DNA of 64,000 bases from Allomyces macrogynus ATCC 38327 (GCA_000151295.1 GG745331.1:1641351-1705350); one strand, 5' to 3'; numbered from the stretch's first letter, positions 44,223 to 56,538 are shown. Numbers and translations: made by a program. Notes: generated by a model from the letters alone, not told the origin.

Positions 44223-47088
44223 TTACCTCCCTCCCTCCACACGGCCCACCTCCATCGGCTCCCCCTCCCCGTGCCCCACCACCCACACCTCCTCATCGCG
44301 CGGGAACCATCCTGGCGTCCGTGGCGTCCGCAACCCTTCTTCGGCCGCCGCATTCATCGCGACCAAATCGCTCATATCATCATCGTCCATTTCCCCCGGC
44401 GTCCCACGCAAGACACCACCAAACGCGAATGTCGTCGGAGTCGCGGGAGCAAATACGGGCGCGCGCGGGGTCATGGGCGGTAAGTACATTCCGCCCGGCG
44501 AAGGTGGAGGCAAGGGTGGCAGCGGTTTGGTCAAGTGTTGCAGGAGCGAAGGGCGGCGCGTGGTGGTGAGCATCCCCGGCGCGGTACGTGACCGTGGCGG
44601 CAATGGCGGGGCCGGAATGAGTGGAGAAGGCGGTGGGAGCGGTGGGAGCGGTGCCGACAAGTTCCGCACTGCGGGCAGGACTGGTGCGGTCGACGCCGAC
44701 CCGGACGACGACGAACTCGTCTCACTCGCCACGGGCGGGTCCGGGTAGAGCACCAACAGCGGCATTTGCGCGGCCGCAAACGACGCCGGGACCGGCGGGA
44801 CCGGCGGCATATCCGGCCCACTCCCAAACGAAAACGACGCCACCACGGGCGTTTTCAAACTTCCCGACGACGACTGGGACAATCCAGGCGACGCGACGTG
44901 TGCCGACGTGAGTTTCGGTAAATCCGTCCTGGGAGCCTAGGGCGGGCGGGCGGGGATTTCCCACCGGCCCCGGAGCGCGGTNNNNNNNNNNNNNNNNNNN
45001 NNNNNNNNNNNNNNNNNNNNNNNNNNNNNNNNNNNNNNNNNNNNNNNNNNNNNNNNNNNNNNNNNNNNNNNNNNNNNNNNNGCGGGCGGCGCGCGCAATA
45101 ATGGCGTCGATACGACCATGTCCCGGATCCCGCCGCCGAGGTACGCGCCCGCCGAGTGCGGGATCGGCGGAGAGCCGGCAGTGCGCGGCATGGCCGGTGG
45201 GAACGCGGCGCCGTGGACGTCATCAAAGGGACTATTCGAGGCAGAAGCGGCAGCGGCGGCGCCGCGCGCCAAGTGCAAGTCCGGGTTCGAGTGCGACCGC
45301 GCGTGTGCTTTCGTCTTGATTTTTTTGGCGGCCGCGGTGGGCGTGCGTGGGCCGTGGTCGAGATGCAGCGCGTGTAAGTTGGGCGCGACCGCGGATTTGG
45401 GCGTGCCGACGGCCGCGACGAGGTCCGGGTCGGTGAGCGGGAACGCGTCGAGGACGTCCATCGACGCGGTGGCCGAGACGGGGGTGCCGGCAGTCGACGA
45501 CGCGCCGGACGAGGACAGGACCGAGGCGATGGAGGAAGCGACGGAGGTGACCGACGAAATGGACCCGGATCGCGATAGATACCGCGGGAACGTGGCTGGG
45601 CCCGTGCCGGGCGTGCTGGCGAGGGGGCCCGCCGAGAGACGGCGCACGTTGAGCCCGGGCGACAGGAGCGCAGCGGCGGCGGTGGCCGTGACGAGCGGCG
45701 ATGGCGGCGCGTGCGAAGAGACAGGACTTGTCTGGTGCACAGGACTAGTCAAGTAAGGGCTCGGAATGTAGCTCGAGCCGGGGCCCTGGGCCGTCGAGGC
45801 TGCTGCAGCGGCAGCAGCGGCCATGGCAGCGGTTGCCACGGCCACAGCTGCCGAAACGGGATCTCTGGGCAGAATCGTCAGCGGCGGCGGGAGCGCGCGC
45901 GGCGTCGTCGCGTTCGACGTGGTCGTGGCCGTTGCTGGCTCCTGCGCCGAAGAAACGTGGCCGGGCGTACGGGGCGTACTCGGGTCGGAAGTGGAATGCG
46001 GGTCCGGAATCGTCAGCGGCGCCAGCGCGAGCGGGTGCGGTTGAGGGACCGCCGGGACGGGTGGAGGTGGGGGTGGCGCGTGCGGTTGCGCTTGCAGCGG
46101 CGACATGGGCAGCGCGTCGGCACCATCGTCGGGCGGCAGGTCGAGGCTGATGGCAAACTCGACGAGTTGGCAGACCTGTGCACATCCAGGGAAAAAGGTG
46201 AGAAACACATCGTCAAAGCACCCACTCACGACATTCTCAGCATCATCAGCATCGTCTGGATGCACTCTACCCACTCCACCCACTCCATTTCATCCATCAT
46301 CAGCGCATTCATCGAACCGAGCGTACCAGATGCATGTTGGGTGAGATGGGGCGGCGAGCGCGCACGTATTCGTAGGCCTTGCGAAAGGAGAGGCGCGCGC
46401 GCCACATCAGAAAGGCACTTTCAATCCAGAACAAAGGAGAGAAGTCAGCCATTCGCATCCACTCAAGAACTCATTCACGCCCCAGACAAAAAACGTACAT
46501 GACGACGGCAGCCGACCGCGACACGCCGCACATGCAGTGCACGAGCACAACGTGGCCCGCAGCAAGATGCATGTCGATAAACTGAATGGCGGCGGGCAAG
46601 TGCTCGGCGAGCACGGGCGCGTGCGACATGGGCAAGTGCAGGTAGAAAGCGGGTCGTGGTGTCGCGGGCGGCCCAACGTTGCGTCCCGAGGGCGCAATCA
46701 GCGCATCGTGCGCGGGCGAGGGCGGTGCGATTTCTTCAGCCACGTTGAGTACGGCAAGGACGGGTGGCGGGTTGGCAGCGAGCAGCATGGCCATGGATTT
46801 TTGCGAGCCGAGGTAGAGGTTGTGCGCAATGAGCGAAGGCGCGTAGAGCGAGGGCGAGACGAGGCCGCCCGGCCCGTGCGCGTCGGTCGGGTCAAAGAGC
46901 GGCGAAGTCGGCAGCGACAGAGAGAGCGACCGCGAGGTGCGGCGCTGCAATAGTGCCGAAGGGCGGCGGCCGGAGCGCGCGCCGAAGCCGGGCGGGTCAG
47001 CGGGCAGCGGACTCGTGAGCATGGCCGAGGCGCAAGTGCCCGAGCGTGGCGACGTGAGCGTGGGCGACGAAGCGGGCATGGGGGCCAT
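44223..47088 (-). CDS. Dual-specificity protein phosphatase with long low-complexity tail (contains gap)
   Basis: Start 47088 (MAPMPASSPTLTSPRSGTCA). A Ser/Pro-rich leader precedes the DSP fold: LIAHNLYLGSQKSMAMLLA, VLAVLNVAEEI, then the active site VLVHCMCGVSRSAAVVM, which fits HCx5R with the catalytic Cys. An intron follows, then AFLMWRARLSFRKAYEYVRA and RRPISPNMHL, typical of the DSP C-terminal helices. After another intron a 500-residue tail rich in Pro, Ala, Ser and Thr begins VCQLVEFAISLDLPPDD. The assembly gap lies in this tail. The TAG at 44937 is probably the end of an intron that starts in or near the gap, since the same frame continues to 44223. Substrates cannot be inferred. Confidence 0.85.
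44982..45081. other. Assembly gap (100 N)
   Basis: Exactly 100 unknown bases, the usual convention for a gap of unknown length. It interrupts the low-complexity tail of the phosphatase gene. Confidence 0.99.
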
Positions 47089-49330
47089 GATGGTGCACTT
47101 GGCCGAGTCGTGGCAGCGTGGTGGTGATGGCGCCGAGTGTCCCTGCTCAGTGTCGCCGGAGATGCTGCTGATGCACAGCTGATACTTGGGGATGCTGCTG
47201 CCGCGGCCAAGGTCGTTCGTTGCCGGTCGCCGTCGTCGCCGAGTGTGCGCGAGAGAGACGGCCAGGCTCGTGCGGGGGTGGCGCCGGGTCGCGCTCGTCG
47301 GCGGCGGCAGAGGGGCAGTGTGCAAGGACGGCTGGTCCTAGGCTTGGCGGCAGCGACGGAGAAGCAGGCCAGAGAAGCCTGGCCGGAGATGGGTGGGATG
47401 CAAGCGACGCGTGCCAGCAGGGCGGCGGCAGCGGTCGGAGAGCTGTGGCAGGCGGTCACGTGCGGCACGCGGACGCCTGCTGCAGCTGCGTGCGTTCACC
47501 GCGCCGGCCCAAAGCTTGCGCAAAGCTTGCGCACGCACTGCACTGCCTGCCTGCGGGCTGCCGCTTGCCTCCCGCCATCGCCGACGACGACGCTCTCCAG
47601 ACCTCCGCGTCCGGTCCTCCCGAGCGAGCGACAGTCTGGCTGCCCAAGCTGCGACGCGTCTCGACGACGCCGCCAGTGCCCGCTCGTGCCCCGGCCAACG
47701 ACAAGTCCACGTCGACGACCACCGGCAGCCTGCTGTACTTGCGAACGCCCAACGCCCAACGCCGCCCAACTCTCCACTCTCGCACGCGCACCCGCCAACC
47801 GGGACGTCGTACCACCCGCGCACGGCTTCCAACGACGCGCGCGCGCCTGCATCTGCATCCGCACCTGGGCGCCCTCTTTCTTGGCCCCGCGCTCGCTCGC
47901 GATCCGACGACCTGGCTCGCCAAGTCGCCTCGGCCAATTCCGGATCGAGACTTGCGCTGCCTTCCCGCCCACCCGGCCGCTCCTCGTCAACGTCGACGCG
48001 TTAGATTGGTACTGTCTTCCCACTTGTCGTTTTCCACCCGCTGGATGCACCTCTGCGCAAGGAGAGGGCTCGTTTCACCCGTTTTCTCCACCCCAATCCG
48101 CTCTTCGATCCTCCTCTTTGCTTGGTGATTTCGCGTGCCCGCTCGCTCGCTCGTCCTCTCGCACCGTCCCTGCCCTTGTGACCGACCCGGTTCCTCCGGA
48201 GTCCGGCCTTCCCTCGGCCCACTTGCCCGGCCTCGGCGCCTCCGGCCACCACCACCTGCCGCGGCTGGACGCCCCCTTTGGGCCCATATCCGGTCACGGA
48301 CCGCACGACCCGACCACCCCATGAATCAAAGGCACCTCTACTTGGAACGCGCCGGTCGGCTTGGCTTCGTGCACGCACGCGCTTGCACGCGCGCGTGACA
48401 AGCAGCCGCATCTTGCTGATGGACGTGCTCAGCCCCCCTCGGAGCGAGCTCGTGGTCACTCTTCCTTTGCTTCGACGGTCGTGGTTCGAAGAGGAGGTGG
48501 GTAGTGGTCGAGGTGGTCGTTGGTACAAGTACTTGGGGCCGGCCCGTGCTATGGATTTGCTCCCTACTCACCTCACTCTTCCCTCATGCTCCCCTTGCAC
48601 GCTCGGCTGTTCTGTCCGCACCATCGCCGCCGAGTGTATCCCTTGCTGACCCTTTGCGTCGCCCATTTGTGCAGCGCTCGCGCCTGATTCGCCCACCCCG
48701 CGCGTGATTTTCTCGCTCGCTTGCTCAACGCTCGATCACAACGCAACAGCCCACGTCGAACGAGCTGTGGCCCATTCTCGGGTACTTGTCTTTTGTTTTC
48801 GATGCTGTCCACTCCCCCTTCCTTGCGCCAGAATCCACGGTTTCCTCGTTGCCCGTGCGACCGCGCCTGCCTGTCTACAGCTGAGGGTCCGCACGTGTGG
48901 TCGGAGGCAGGTGCGGACGCGTGTGCGCCGCGGATGTCCCCATCCATCCGGCCGCCGCCGCCGCCCGCCGTCCACGCGCGCGTGTGTTCGCTCGGGACCA
49001 CGCCCTTTGGCGTGGACTTTGGTGCAGTTCTGCGGGGAATGCCGTTGCACGCGCGTCTTGTGCGCTTCGGCTTCTTTGCGACCCTTGCACAGAACGACGA
49101 GGCAGCGGCTGCGAGTGTTCACCGCTAGCGTCGTTAGTGCATGTGTGCGTGGCGAAGGCGGTTGCGCGTCTGCTGTCGCAGAGGAAGTCGGTGGGCCGTC
49201 GCTCAAGTCACCAAACCAACGCTCTCCCCACACTCTTGCTCCCCACACTCACGCGCCTCCGCTCCTCGCTAGCCTGTTACTGCTCTCCGATCGCGCTCTC
49301 GCCCCGCACAACCTCCCGCACTCGTCGACC
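47089..49330. other. Long divergent intergenic region, no gene recognised
   Basis: 2.2 kb between the phosphatase start and the coiled-coil gene start. Both strands have long open frames because the sequence is very GC-rich, but none shows a conserved domain or consistent codon bias. It probably holds long leaders and promoters of the two divergent genes. Confidence 0.45.
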
Positions 49331-50890
49331 ATGGACGCGCGCCCCGCCCCGGCATCAACCATGCCGCCGCCGCAACCCGCGCCGCTGCGCCCTGCGCTCC
49401 CCGTCGACCCGCTCCCGGCGCCCTTCAACTCGAGCCTACCGCCCGCGTGGGCGTCGTGGGTCGAGCAATTGATTGTGCACCATGTGCACCACTTTGCCAT
49501 GACGCAGGCCGCCGCCATGCACGACGCGCCCTCTTCTCGCGCGCCTGCTGCCGCTGTCGATACGTCCGGCCACGACTCGGGCAACGACGGGTCGCCCGAC
49601 CCGCCGCCGACGGGCGAACTGCACACGCCGGCCGACGACGCGCGCAACGCTGCCAAGGCGCCCTCAGCTGCGGCCGACCCGCACCCGGAAAGTGTCTCTG
49701 GGCTGGCACTGCGCGTGCACGACCTGGAACTGATGGTGCACGAGCTGCAAACGGTGGTCGGCGCGCTGCGCCGCGACATGTACCCGTTCAAGGCTGCGCA
49801 CGAGAAGAAGTACTCGCGCATTATTTCGCACGTGCGCAAGTTGCAAATGAGCCTGCACGAAGTCGGGAACCAGGTCGATGATTTGTTGGGTCCGGAACCC
49901 ATCCAGGATGCTACCGACGGACCGACCGGCCCGCGCGTCCGGATTCAGTTGCCCGATGGTGGGCCGCCGGTGCTCACGTCGGCCGAACCGGAACTGCGGC
50001 CCGTCGCGGGAGTCGCCGCGCAGCAGGGCGCCGCGTCGGCGCTCCAAGACTTGCAGTACCTGTTGATTCACCATGACGACCCGGCGTTCACGGAGCAGTT
50101 GCGCATGCAGGCGCGCCGCGAGCATGAGCTGGCTGCAGCTGCCGCGTCGATGCCGGTCGTGACTGCCGTCGAACGACAGCAACAGCCGCCGTGGTGGGTG
50201 ACCCCCGCCGCCGCCGCCGCCGTGTCGGCACCTCCGCCTGCGCCCGCGCAGGCCCCACCAGCAACGTGGTACCCGGACGCCACTGCGCCGCCCGGCTCGG
50301 ATCCCGTGGCGCGCGCTGCCGAACACCACCTGCACCCCCAATTTGCGCCCATCCCCGCGATGGCTGCCGCGGCACCGGAATCGCGACTTGGCGTTGACAA
50401 GTCGGAGGCGGTCGGTATTGTTCCGCCACCGCTGCCGCACAGTCCGCGCGCGCCGTTAGCTGACACGCACCATCTCCCGACCCCGCCACAGGAGCATTCG
50501 GCGCCACCCACGACCGCCGCTACGGCTGCTGCGGCTTCTCCCGCGCGCGCTCCGCTCGTGCGCGATACACCGCCGTCGTCGGCGTCGGTCGCGTCGTCGA
50601 CCACCTCCACCTCCGCTCCCGCCGCTCCCGCCGCTTCGTCCGCACCCGCGGGTCCGCACGTGAGTTCCCTCCCCCGTTCCGACCCCCGCGCCGCTCACCC
50701 CGACTCCGCCGGGCTCAGTCGATACGCTTGCGCGTGCCGGCTTGGCCAAAGTCGCGACCATGATCCGTATGTTCGACCGCGCAATTGCACCGAGACAGGC
50801 GGTGTTGATTCCGGCGCAGGATGACGACGAGGATCGGCCGCTCGCGGTCGGCGTGGAAGGGAGTGGATCGGAGTTGGCGCCGCCGACGCG

Positions 50891-50921
<31 letters not shown>

Positions 50922-51053
50922 ACGTCGCAGCCGCAGGGGCACGTACTCGCGTGGCCGTCGTTGGCCGAGTCGACGTCGTCGGGGACGCGCGGAACGGCGG
51001 GGTTGCCGGTGCCGGCGCGCGGTGGGACATCTGGGCGGCGCAGTTCGTCGTAA
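49331..51053 (+). CDS. Unrecognised Pro/Ala-rich protein with a coiled coil
   Basis: Start 49331 (MDARPAPASTMPPPQPAPLR), after a C-rich leader ending GTCGACC. A helical segment LALRVHDLELMVHELQTVVG and KYSRIISHVRKLQMSLHEVG forms a likely coiled coil at about residues 120-185. The rest is low complexity in Ala, Pro and Ser with WWVTPAAAAAVSAPPPAPAQ. An intron near 50650-50717 leads to DTLARAGLAKVATMIRMFD and a polyproline tail ending SGRRSSS. The donor could be GTCCGC or GTGAGT, and only the first keeps the frame. No known domain. The polyproline blocks might bind profilin or SH3/WW partners. Confidence 0.6.
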
Positions 51054-51577
51054 AGTGAGGATATGTGTTGGTTTCGATGTTGGTGTTTGGGCTGGCTGTG
51101 TTGGTTTGGTGGTGTCTGTTTGCCGTTTTGGAAGTGTGTGCTCTCTCCGTTTGGCGATATTTTTTTTTTTTTTTTGGGTCCTGTGCTCCTCCCCTCCCTT
51201 CCCTTCCCGGATTCATATTAGATTGGTGGTTGGTTTGTGCGTGCGCGATTGCAGGCGTCTGCTTGGGGTTTCGTCGCGGAAGTGCGAGTCGGAGGTGGCT
51301 GTTTCATTTCGCGTGTGGGACAGCACCGGCGCACGCGTCCACGCCAGCGAGACGCGTTCTGTTGTGCATGTTTGGCGGACAAGGCGGGCGGCGTGTCCAT
51401 CTGCACGATGAATGATCATGGTGCTCGAGGAGACTTGCAGGTGGTCGTGACGCTGTGCCCGGTTAGCGTGGGTCGAGGCCACGCCGCCAGCGGGTCATGG
51501 AGACGGCGTGCACGGTCCAGCGTTCATGGTGTCGACGGGTGCACAGAGCGCTTTGCTTCCAAAACCAATACCAAAAC

Positions 51578-51578
<1 letters not shown>

Positions 51579-51610
<32 letters not shown>
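51579..51610 (+). repeat. A32 homopolymer
   Basis: Thirty-two consecutive A, preceded by CCAAAACC-type motifs. No upstream open reading frame or target-site duplication supports a retroposed element. Confidence 0.9.
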
Positions 51611-51611
<1 letters not shown>

Positions 51612-52188
51612 ACAACAACTTACCTCGGGGTTCATGTCTGTGCACCAAATCAAACAAGCAAAGCTCGATGGCCAGCCGCCGCCTCACCTTCGCTCCGGTG
51701 AAATATTTGAGCAAGAAATGGAGATCGAACCCCTTGCCGCCATTGGGGTGGCACGCCGTGGTGCGCCTGGCCACAGCGCGACACGTCCTCGTCTTCTCCG
51801 CTGTGAACGGAATGGCGAGCAACAAGATTGAAATGCAGGCGAGCAACAAGATTGAAATGCATTTGAAACTGGACCACAGGCGGATACAATGTGTTGTGAC
51901 AAACGGACAGAAAGAGAAGGAACACGGATATTTCAGAAGCAACTGCGACGAGGACGGTGCTGTTCTGGCAAGAGGGGAGGATCGTGCATGGTGAGAGTAA
52001 AAGAGACATGGATGAGGGTCAGGAAGGAGGACAGATGGATCAAGTTTGAATCACAAAATGGATCATGCGAAAAGGTTGGCCACTGGATACGAGAAACAGT
52101 GCAAAGCGCGACCACTGGATGTAGAGCGCATCCAACGTGCCAATGGCCGAAAATGAGGAAATGGGTTGCAAAAGAGCGCGCGCGGGTA

Positions 52189-52196
52189 GAGAGAGA

Positions 52197-52243
<47 letters not shown>
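52189..52243 (+). repeat. (GA)n microsatellite
   Basis: About 27 GA units with one interrupting GG near 52199, 100 bp downstream of the stop of the expansin-like gene. Confidence 0.95.
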
Positions 52244-52245
<2 letters not shown>

Positions 52246-52346
52246 TTAGGATTGCGTGTGCAAACATAAATCACAAACGGTTGAACGTCAAGCTGCCATG
52301 GTACGGTTTGGTGGAGACGCTCGACGAACTAGTCCGCCGTCCCTCC

Positions 52347-53375
52347 TTAGCGGCGCAGGAGCTTGCGAGCCGCGTCGACTGCACGCTGCATGAGCAGCTG
52401 CGTCCACTTCTGGTTCGCACCGTTCGACAACGACTCGATCGACTGCTGCTGGTCCTGCACCTGCGTGACCTGCACGTCGCCGCCCTGGTTGGCGTTGACG
52501 GTGGGCTGGCCGTAGGCAGGCGCCGCTTTGCCGCCCTGGTTGGCGTTGGCGTTGGCGTTGGCGTTGGCGTTGGCCGCGGGACTGGTCACGGCGGCGACCA
52601 CATTGTTCTTCATATCCTCGGCCACCTTGGCTGCCTCTTGCGTCTTGCCGTACTGCGCGTCAGGCTGCTGCGAGTCAGCCTTCGGCTTGGTCGAGGTCGT
52701 CGAGGACGAGGACGAGGACGACGAGGACGACGAGGATGCCGATGAGGACGAGGAGGTGGTCGAGGCCGAAATTGTCACGGGTGAGCCGACATTGGCCTTG
52801 GCCAGATCGGCGGCCGCCTTGGCGGCAGCGGCAGCAGAAGCCGCAGCAGCGGACGCGGTCGAATCGGTGAGCGCCGGGTACCCGGCCGGTTTCTGGCCCT
52901 TGCAGTCAGGTGAGTCGCCGAGGCATTCGCACCCGCCGGCCTCGACCCACGAAATCGGCCCACGGCCCTTGTCGAGCGGGTAGAATTTCTGGAAGAAGGC
53001 CTTGGTCATGTCGAGCGAGCCGCCACTGCACCCGGGGCACTTGTCGGTGACCTTGAGCACGAGCGTCTTGCCGCCGGCCGTGACCGCCAGGCATTTACCG
53101 CAGAACGGCGAGCTGCCGGGCCGGTTGCCAAACAGACCCGCGGCGAGCGCGACGATCGGGTCATTGTCGGTGTTTGAGGCACCACACGCGCCGAGACCGG
53201 CGTCGTAGAACGTAGCGTCGCCGTCTTCGCGCTTGGCGAGCAGGCCGGACGGGCGCGGGGACCAGCTGGCGACACGCGCTTCGCCAAAGACGGGCGCGCG
53301 CGGCGCGGCGGTGGCGGTGGAGACGAGCGCCGCGAGGAGACACACGGCGAGGATCAGGACGAGCGTTTGGTTCAT
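52347..53375 (-). CDS. Secreted expansin-like/barwin (DPBB) protein
   Basis: A single 342-aa exon. A signal peptide (MNQTLVLILAVCLLAALVST, cleavage likely after TATAA) is followed by a propeptide-like stretch ending LLAKR. The double-psi beta-barrel has GDATFYDAGLGACG, NDPIVALAAGLFGN, CGKCLAVTAGGKTLVLKVTD and CPGCSGGSLDMTKAFFQKFY, with ISWVEAGGCEC closing the barrel. Expansin-like fungal proteins loosen or bind plant or fungal cell-wall polymers. The long tail is Ala-rich, then a poly-Ser block, then NANANANANAN repeats, then a helical end. This tail is not part of the family and may act as a spacer or wall anchor. A TATATAA lies 84 bp upstream of the ATG. Confidence 0.85.
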   Translation of the reverse strand: MNQTLVLILAVCLLAALVSTATAAPRAPVFGEARVASWSPRPSGLLAKREDGDATFYDAGLGACGASNTDNDPIVALAAGLFGNRPGSSPFCGKCLAVTAGGKTLVLKVTDKCPGCSGGSLDMTKAFFQKFYPLDKGRGPISWVEAGGCECLGDSPDCKGQKPAGYPALTDSTASAAAASAAAAAKAAADLAKANVGSPVTISASTTSSSSSASSSSSSSSSSSSTTSTKPKADSQQPDAQYGKTQEAAKVAEDMKNNVVAAVTSPAANANANANANANQGGKAAPAYGQPTVNANQGGDVQVTQVQDQQQSIESLSNGANQKWTQLLMQRAVDAARKLLRR

Positions 53376-53458
53376 TGTGACGAGGAACGGGCACGCGCGA
53401 GAGAGGTTGGTCGGGTTGGTGTTGTTGAGGACGATCAATGGGCGGGGAGCAGCATTTG

Positions 53459-53465
53459 TTATATA
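53459..53465 (-). promoter_or_regulatory. TATA box of the expansin-like gene
   Basis: TATATAA on the minus strand, 84 bp upstream of ATG 53375, in an otherwise GC-rich stretch. Confidence 0.6.
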
Positions 53466-54388
53466 CCCGCGCGCTCAAGGTCGCGGTGCACGACCTACCG
53501 CGCGGGCGCGGCAGGCGCGGACGGCGGCCGTGGCAAAGGCGCCGTGCGGTGGAGAAGATCAAGGGCGTGTGTGCAAGTTGACAATCCGGCGAAGGCCGGC
53601 GTGGCAGGTGTGAGCGGGCCCTTGACCGCAACACTCGCCATTTGTCCAAAGGCGGATCAGATGCCAACAATGAAAGACGAGCCGGTCAGATGTGGCAGGC
53701 GCGGGCAGGAGCCCTCAGGGGGCGCGGGCAGGTGCCAGTTCAGGCTCGACGACGAGTTTATTGGCAATATTTTGGCGATCACAGCGGTTCACATTATAAT
53801 TGCCGTTATGGACATGCGTGTCGACCGGGACTCTTCACGAAAGAGGACAGCAGGCGTTGGATGAGACTCGCCATTCATCTTGGTTGTTGCGTCCTTGCTG
53901 GAGGAAGGCGCCGTCACAGCTCTGTGTGGGCCAGAGTCGTTTTCTTGCATTTTACGGCCGTGGCCTCCATGAGCATCGTGCGCGCGCTCGCGCGTCGGGG
54001 TTTGGTGATGGTCATCATGGACCGGCCGCAACAATTTGTGGAGGGGCGGGTCAGGTCAGGTTTCTTGCTCTTGGGCTGATTCGAACCGTGCAGATAAATC
54101 AAAAGCAGAGGAATATAGCGGCGGAAAAAATTAACAGAGACCTGGTCTGTGGCGCGTTTCTCATCACGAAGGCACGCACCTCTTTGTTGTTCGTTCGTGC
54201 ACCGGCTTCCCTCCTAAACGCTGGTCACCACCCCTGGCATCTTCCTCGCCGTCGAGCCAGTTTGACCGTGCGAGCACAGCAACACCGCGCCGGTCGCCAT
54301 CTTGATCGCCCAACCACGCGTCCGCGCGCCTGCCGTCCGTGACCGGCTCGCTCTTGCGCGCCTGTCCTCTCGTTCGTGGCCGTGCTCA
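53466..54388. other. Divergent intergenic region, no gene recognised
   Basis: 923 bp upstream of the expansin-like gene and the two-TM membrane protein. No coding bias or periodic element was noted. Confidence 0.45.
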
Positions 54389-56538
54389 ATGTCCTACGTG
54401 CTGCTGCCGACGCGCGACGAGGACATGGACCTTGCCGACCTCGCCGCGCACCCGCACGCCGACCTGCCCGCCTCGCCCACGCTGCGCAACGCCAACAGCG
54501 CCAGCGCGACCGACGGGCCGGGTAACGGTCCCTCTGCCGCTCGTTTGCAGGCGATCGCGTGCCGGATTTGAACTCACACCTTGCACGTACTGTTCGCTAC
54601 TAGGCTCGCCACCAGCCATGCCGTCGGCCAAGGCACCCGCTGCGGGCGCGCGCCTGACCATTTCGACAACAGCCAAGCAGTCGACCGCTCCCGAGATCCG
54701 TGTGGCCGCGTCGCCGACGGGCACCGGGTCGACAGCGACCCCTCGGCGGTTCATTCGCATCGTGGGAGTCCCATCGGCCGCGAATGACCCGTCGCTCGTG
54801 GACACGGTCGTGATCCACTCGGCCAATATCACGTCGCCGGCGCCCGCAGTCCCGGCGCTCTCACCGACGAGTGCGGCCAAGTACCTTGTTGACGTGATTG
54901 ACGCCGAAAACGAGGATCCGTTCACGCTTGAGCCGTTTGAAGCGCTTTTGCGGCTGTGCGCTGACCAGGGCAAGGATTTTATCTTGGCGCGCGTCACGAC
55001 GGCCGACCCGAACGACGAGACCAAGTTCTACTACTCCTACTATGCCGCGCACCATATCAACAAGGTGCTGTTCCGCACGCAGCCCGAGGAGGGGCTGCTG
55101 CATCGGATGAAGGCCAAGAACGTACGTTTTATCGCTGTTGTTGCCCTTATCATGGCGCGAAATGGTGGACAACTGACACGCTGCTCGCCTGTACCTAGCC
55201 ACTCAACAACATGACGATTGTCGGCGACGTCAGCTACTACCGCATCTCGCCGTCGCAAGCGTACCAGGGCAGCCCCGCCGACTCGTCTCCCGCTAGTGCC
55301 GCGTCCGGCAAGTCCGGCAAGTCCACGTCGTCTGCACGGCACTCGATCCTGTTCGACAAACCCCCCACGACCCCGCGCGGGACGACCCTTGCCGACAAGA
55401 TCCGCCGCGCCTTCTTCCCGGCGACCTCGCCGCCAACTTCCCCGACCGCCGCCACGGGCAACGACCACGCGTCGCGCAAACTGCACCTGGTCATGACGCA
55501 GCCGCTGCTCGAAGGCAACGCGCGCCGCCCCTCGGCCGACGATATCTTCCAGTACATTGCCAAGTCATCGCCGACCGACGCGGCCGCGCCGGCGATCGAT
55601 TTGGCGCGGCTGTGTCCGCCGCCGCGGCCCACGTCGCCCGCGACTTCGGCGCGGCTTGGCGCGCCCGCGGGGGAGGAAGTGCCAGGGCGCCGGTTGCGTC
55701 ACCAGCGGTCCATGTCGACGAGTGCCGTACACTTGGCCGATTTGGTCGCGGGGAACGCGGACGCGGCTCGCGGGCCCGCGTCGTCGTTGGTGGCCGCACC
55801 ACCCCCTGTGACGCACCGGATCAAGGTGCGTAGTCTGTCGTACCGCAACGACGTCGCGGCCGCGGGCATGACGCAGCCTCTGTCGGTCGACCGGTGGCTT
55901 GCGGCGCACTGCGGCGAGTCGGTCGCGCAGCTCGTTCTCGAAGACAATAACGGAACCACCACCGGGTCGGTCACCGCCACGGCCGCACCCGGCGTGCAAC
56001 GCCGTCGCGCGCCGCGGTCGGCCTCGGCCAAGGGTTCCCCGACTGCCCCGGCGCCGATCATTTACGAGGCCAAGTTTTTCGCGACCGACGACGATTTCCT
56101 CATGAAGTCGTCGGTGCGCGCGTTTTTCAAGCAGCATGCGGTCGAGGCCGATGATGCGGTCCTGTTTGAGATTCCGAGTTCCACGACGGTCATGTTGCCG
56201 CACGATCACCAGGGGCTCGATCCGCACCCGGCGCTCGATGGGTTTCATTATACGGTGGACCGTGGCGAACCCATGTCGGTCGTCGCGGCGGTGCGCGCTT
56301 TCTTGCGTGGGAATCACTTGCTCAAGTTGATTTTGGTCGGGTACGTCGTGGTGGGGATCGTGCTGCTCAAGGTGCGTCGCGCTTTCCGTTTCGATGTATG
56401 GGGGTCCCGTTCGTCTCACGAAGTTGGGTGCGTTTCGTGTAGTTTGTTGTGCCCGAGAACCTCGCGTTCCTGTGCTCGTTCATTCTCGTCTTTGTGCTGT
56501 GCTTCTTCCTCGTCTTCTTTGTCGAAATCGACATTTGA
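54389..56538 (+). CDS. Conserved-looking membrane protein with C-terminal TM pair
   Basis: Start 54389 (MSYVLLPTRDEDMDLADLAA). After an intron near 54520-54602 the conserved core reads AAKYLVDVIDAENEDPFTLE, then PFEALLRLCADQGKDFILAR and FYYSYYAAHHINKVLFRTQP. A further intron leads to NNMTIVGDVSYYRISPSQAY, a long Ser/Ala/Pro-rich region and then FFATDDDFLMKSSVRAFFKQ and GFHYTVDRGEPMSVVAAVRA. Two TM helices end the protein: LLKLILVGYVVVGIVLL and LAFLCSFILVFVLCFFLVFF, split by an intron. The stop is at 56536-56538. I cannot name the family. The tail-anchored topology with a large cytosolic domain suggests an organelle membrane protein. Confidence 0.6.

Larger units (their letters stand above)
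51054..52346. other. Intergenic region with homopolymer and GA repeats
   Basis: 1293 bp with a T16 run (51160-51175), an A32 run and a GA microsatellite. No gene is recognised. Confidence 0.6.

Noticed and set aside
47137..48324. A long plus-strand open frame upstream of the phosphatase
   Set aside because: Very GC-rich sequence is open in several frames at once. No domain, bias or homology supports it.
48704..49330. A 200-residue N-terminal extension of the coiled-coil protein
   Set aside because: The frame is open but lacks the local codon bias. The sequence just before 49331 looks like a C-rich leader.
51579..51610. A32 run as the tail of a retroposed element
   Set aside because: No coding remnant upstream and no flanking direct repeat was found.
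54541..54600. tRNA-like B box on the minus strand (GAGTTCAAATCC)
   Set aside because: The T stem does not pair and no acceptor or anticodon arm can be drawn. It lies in an intron of the two-TM membrane protein gene.
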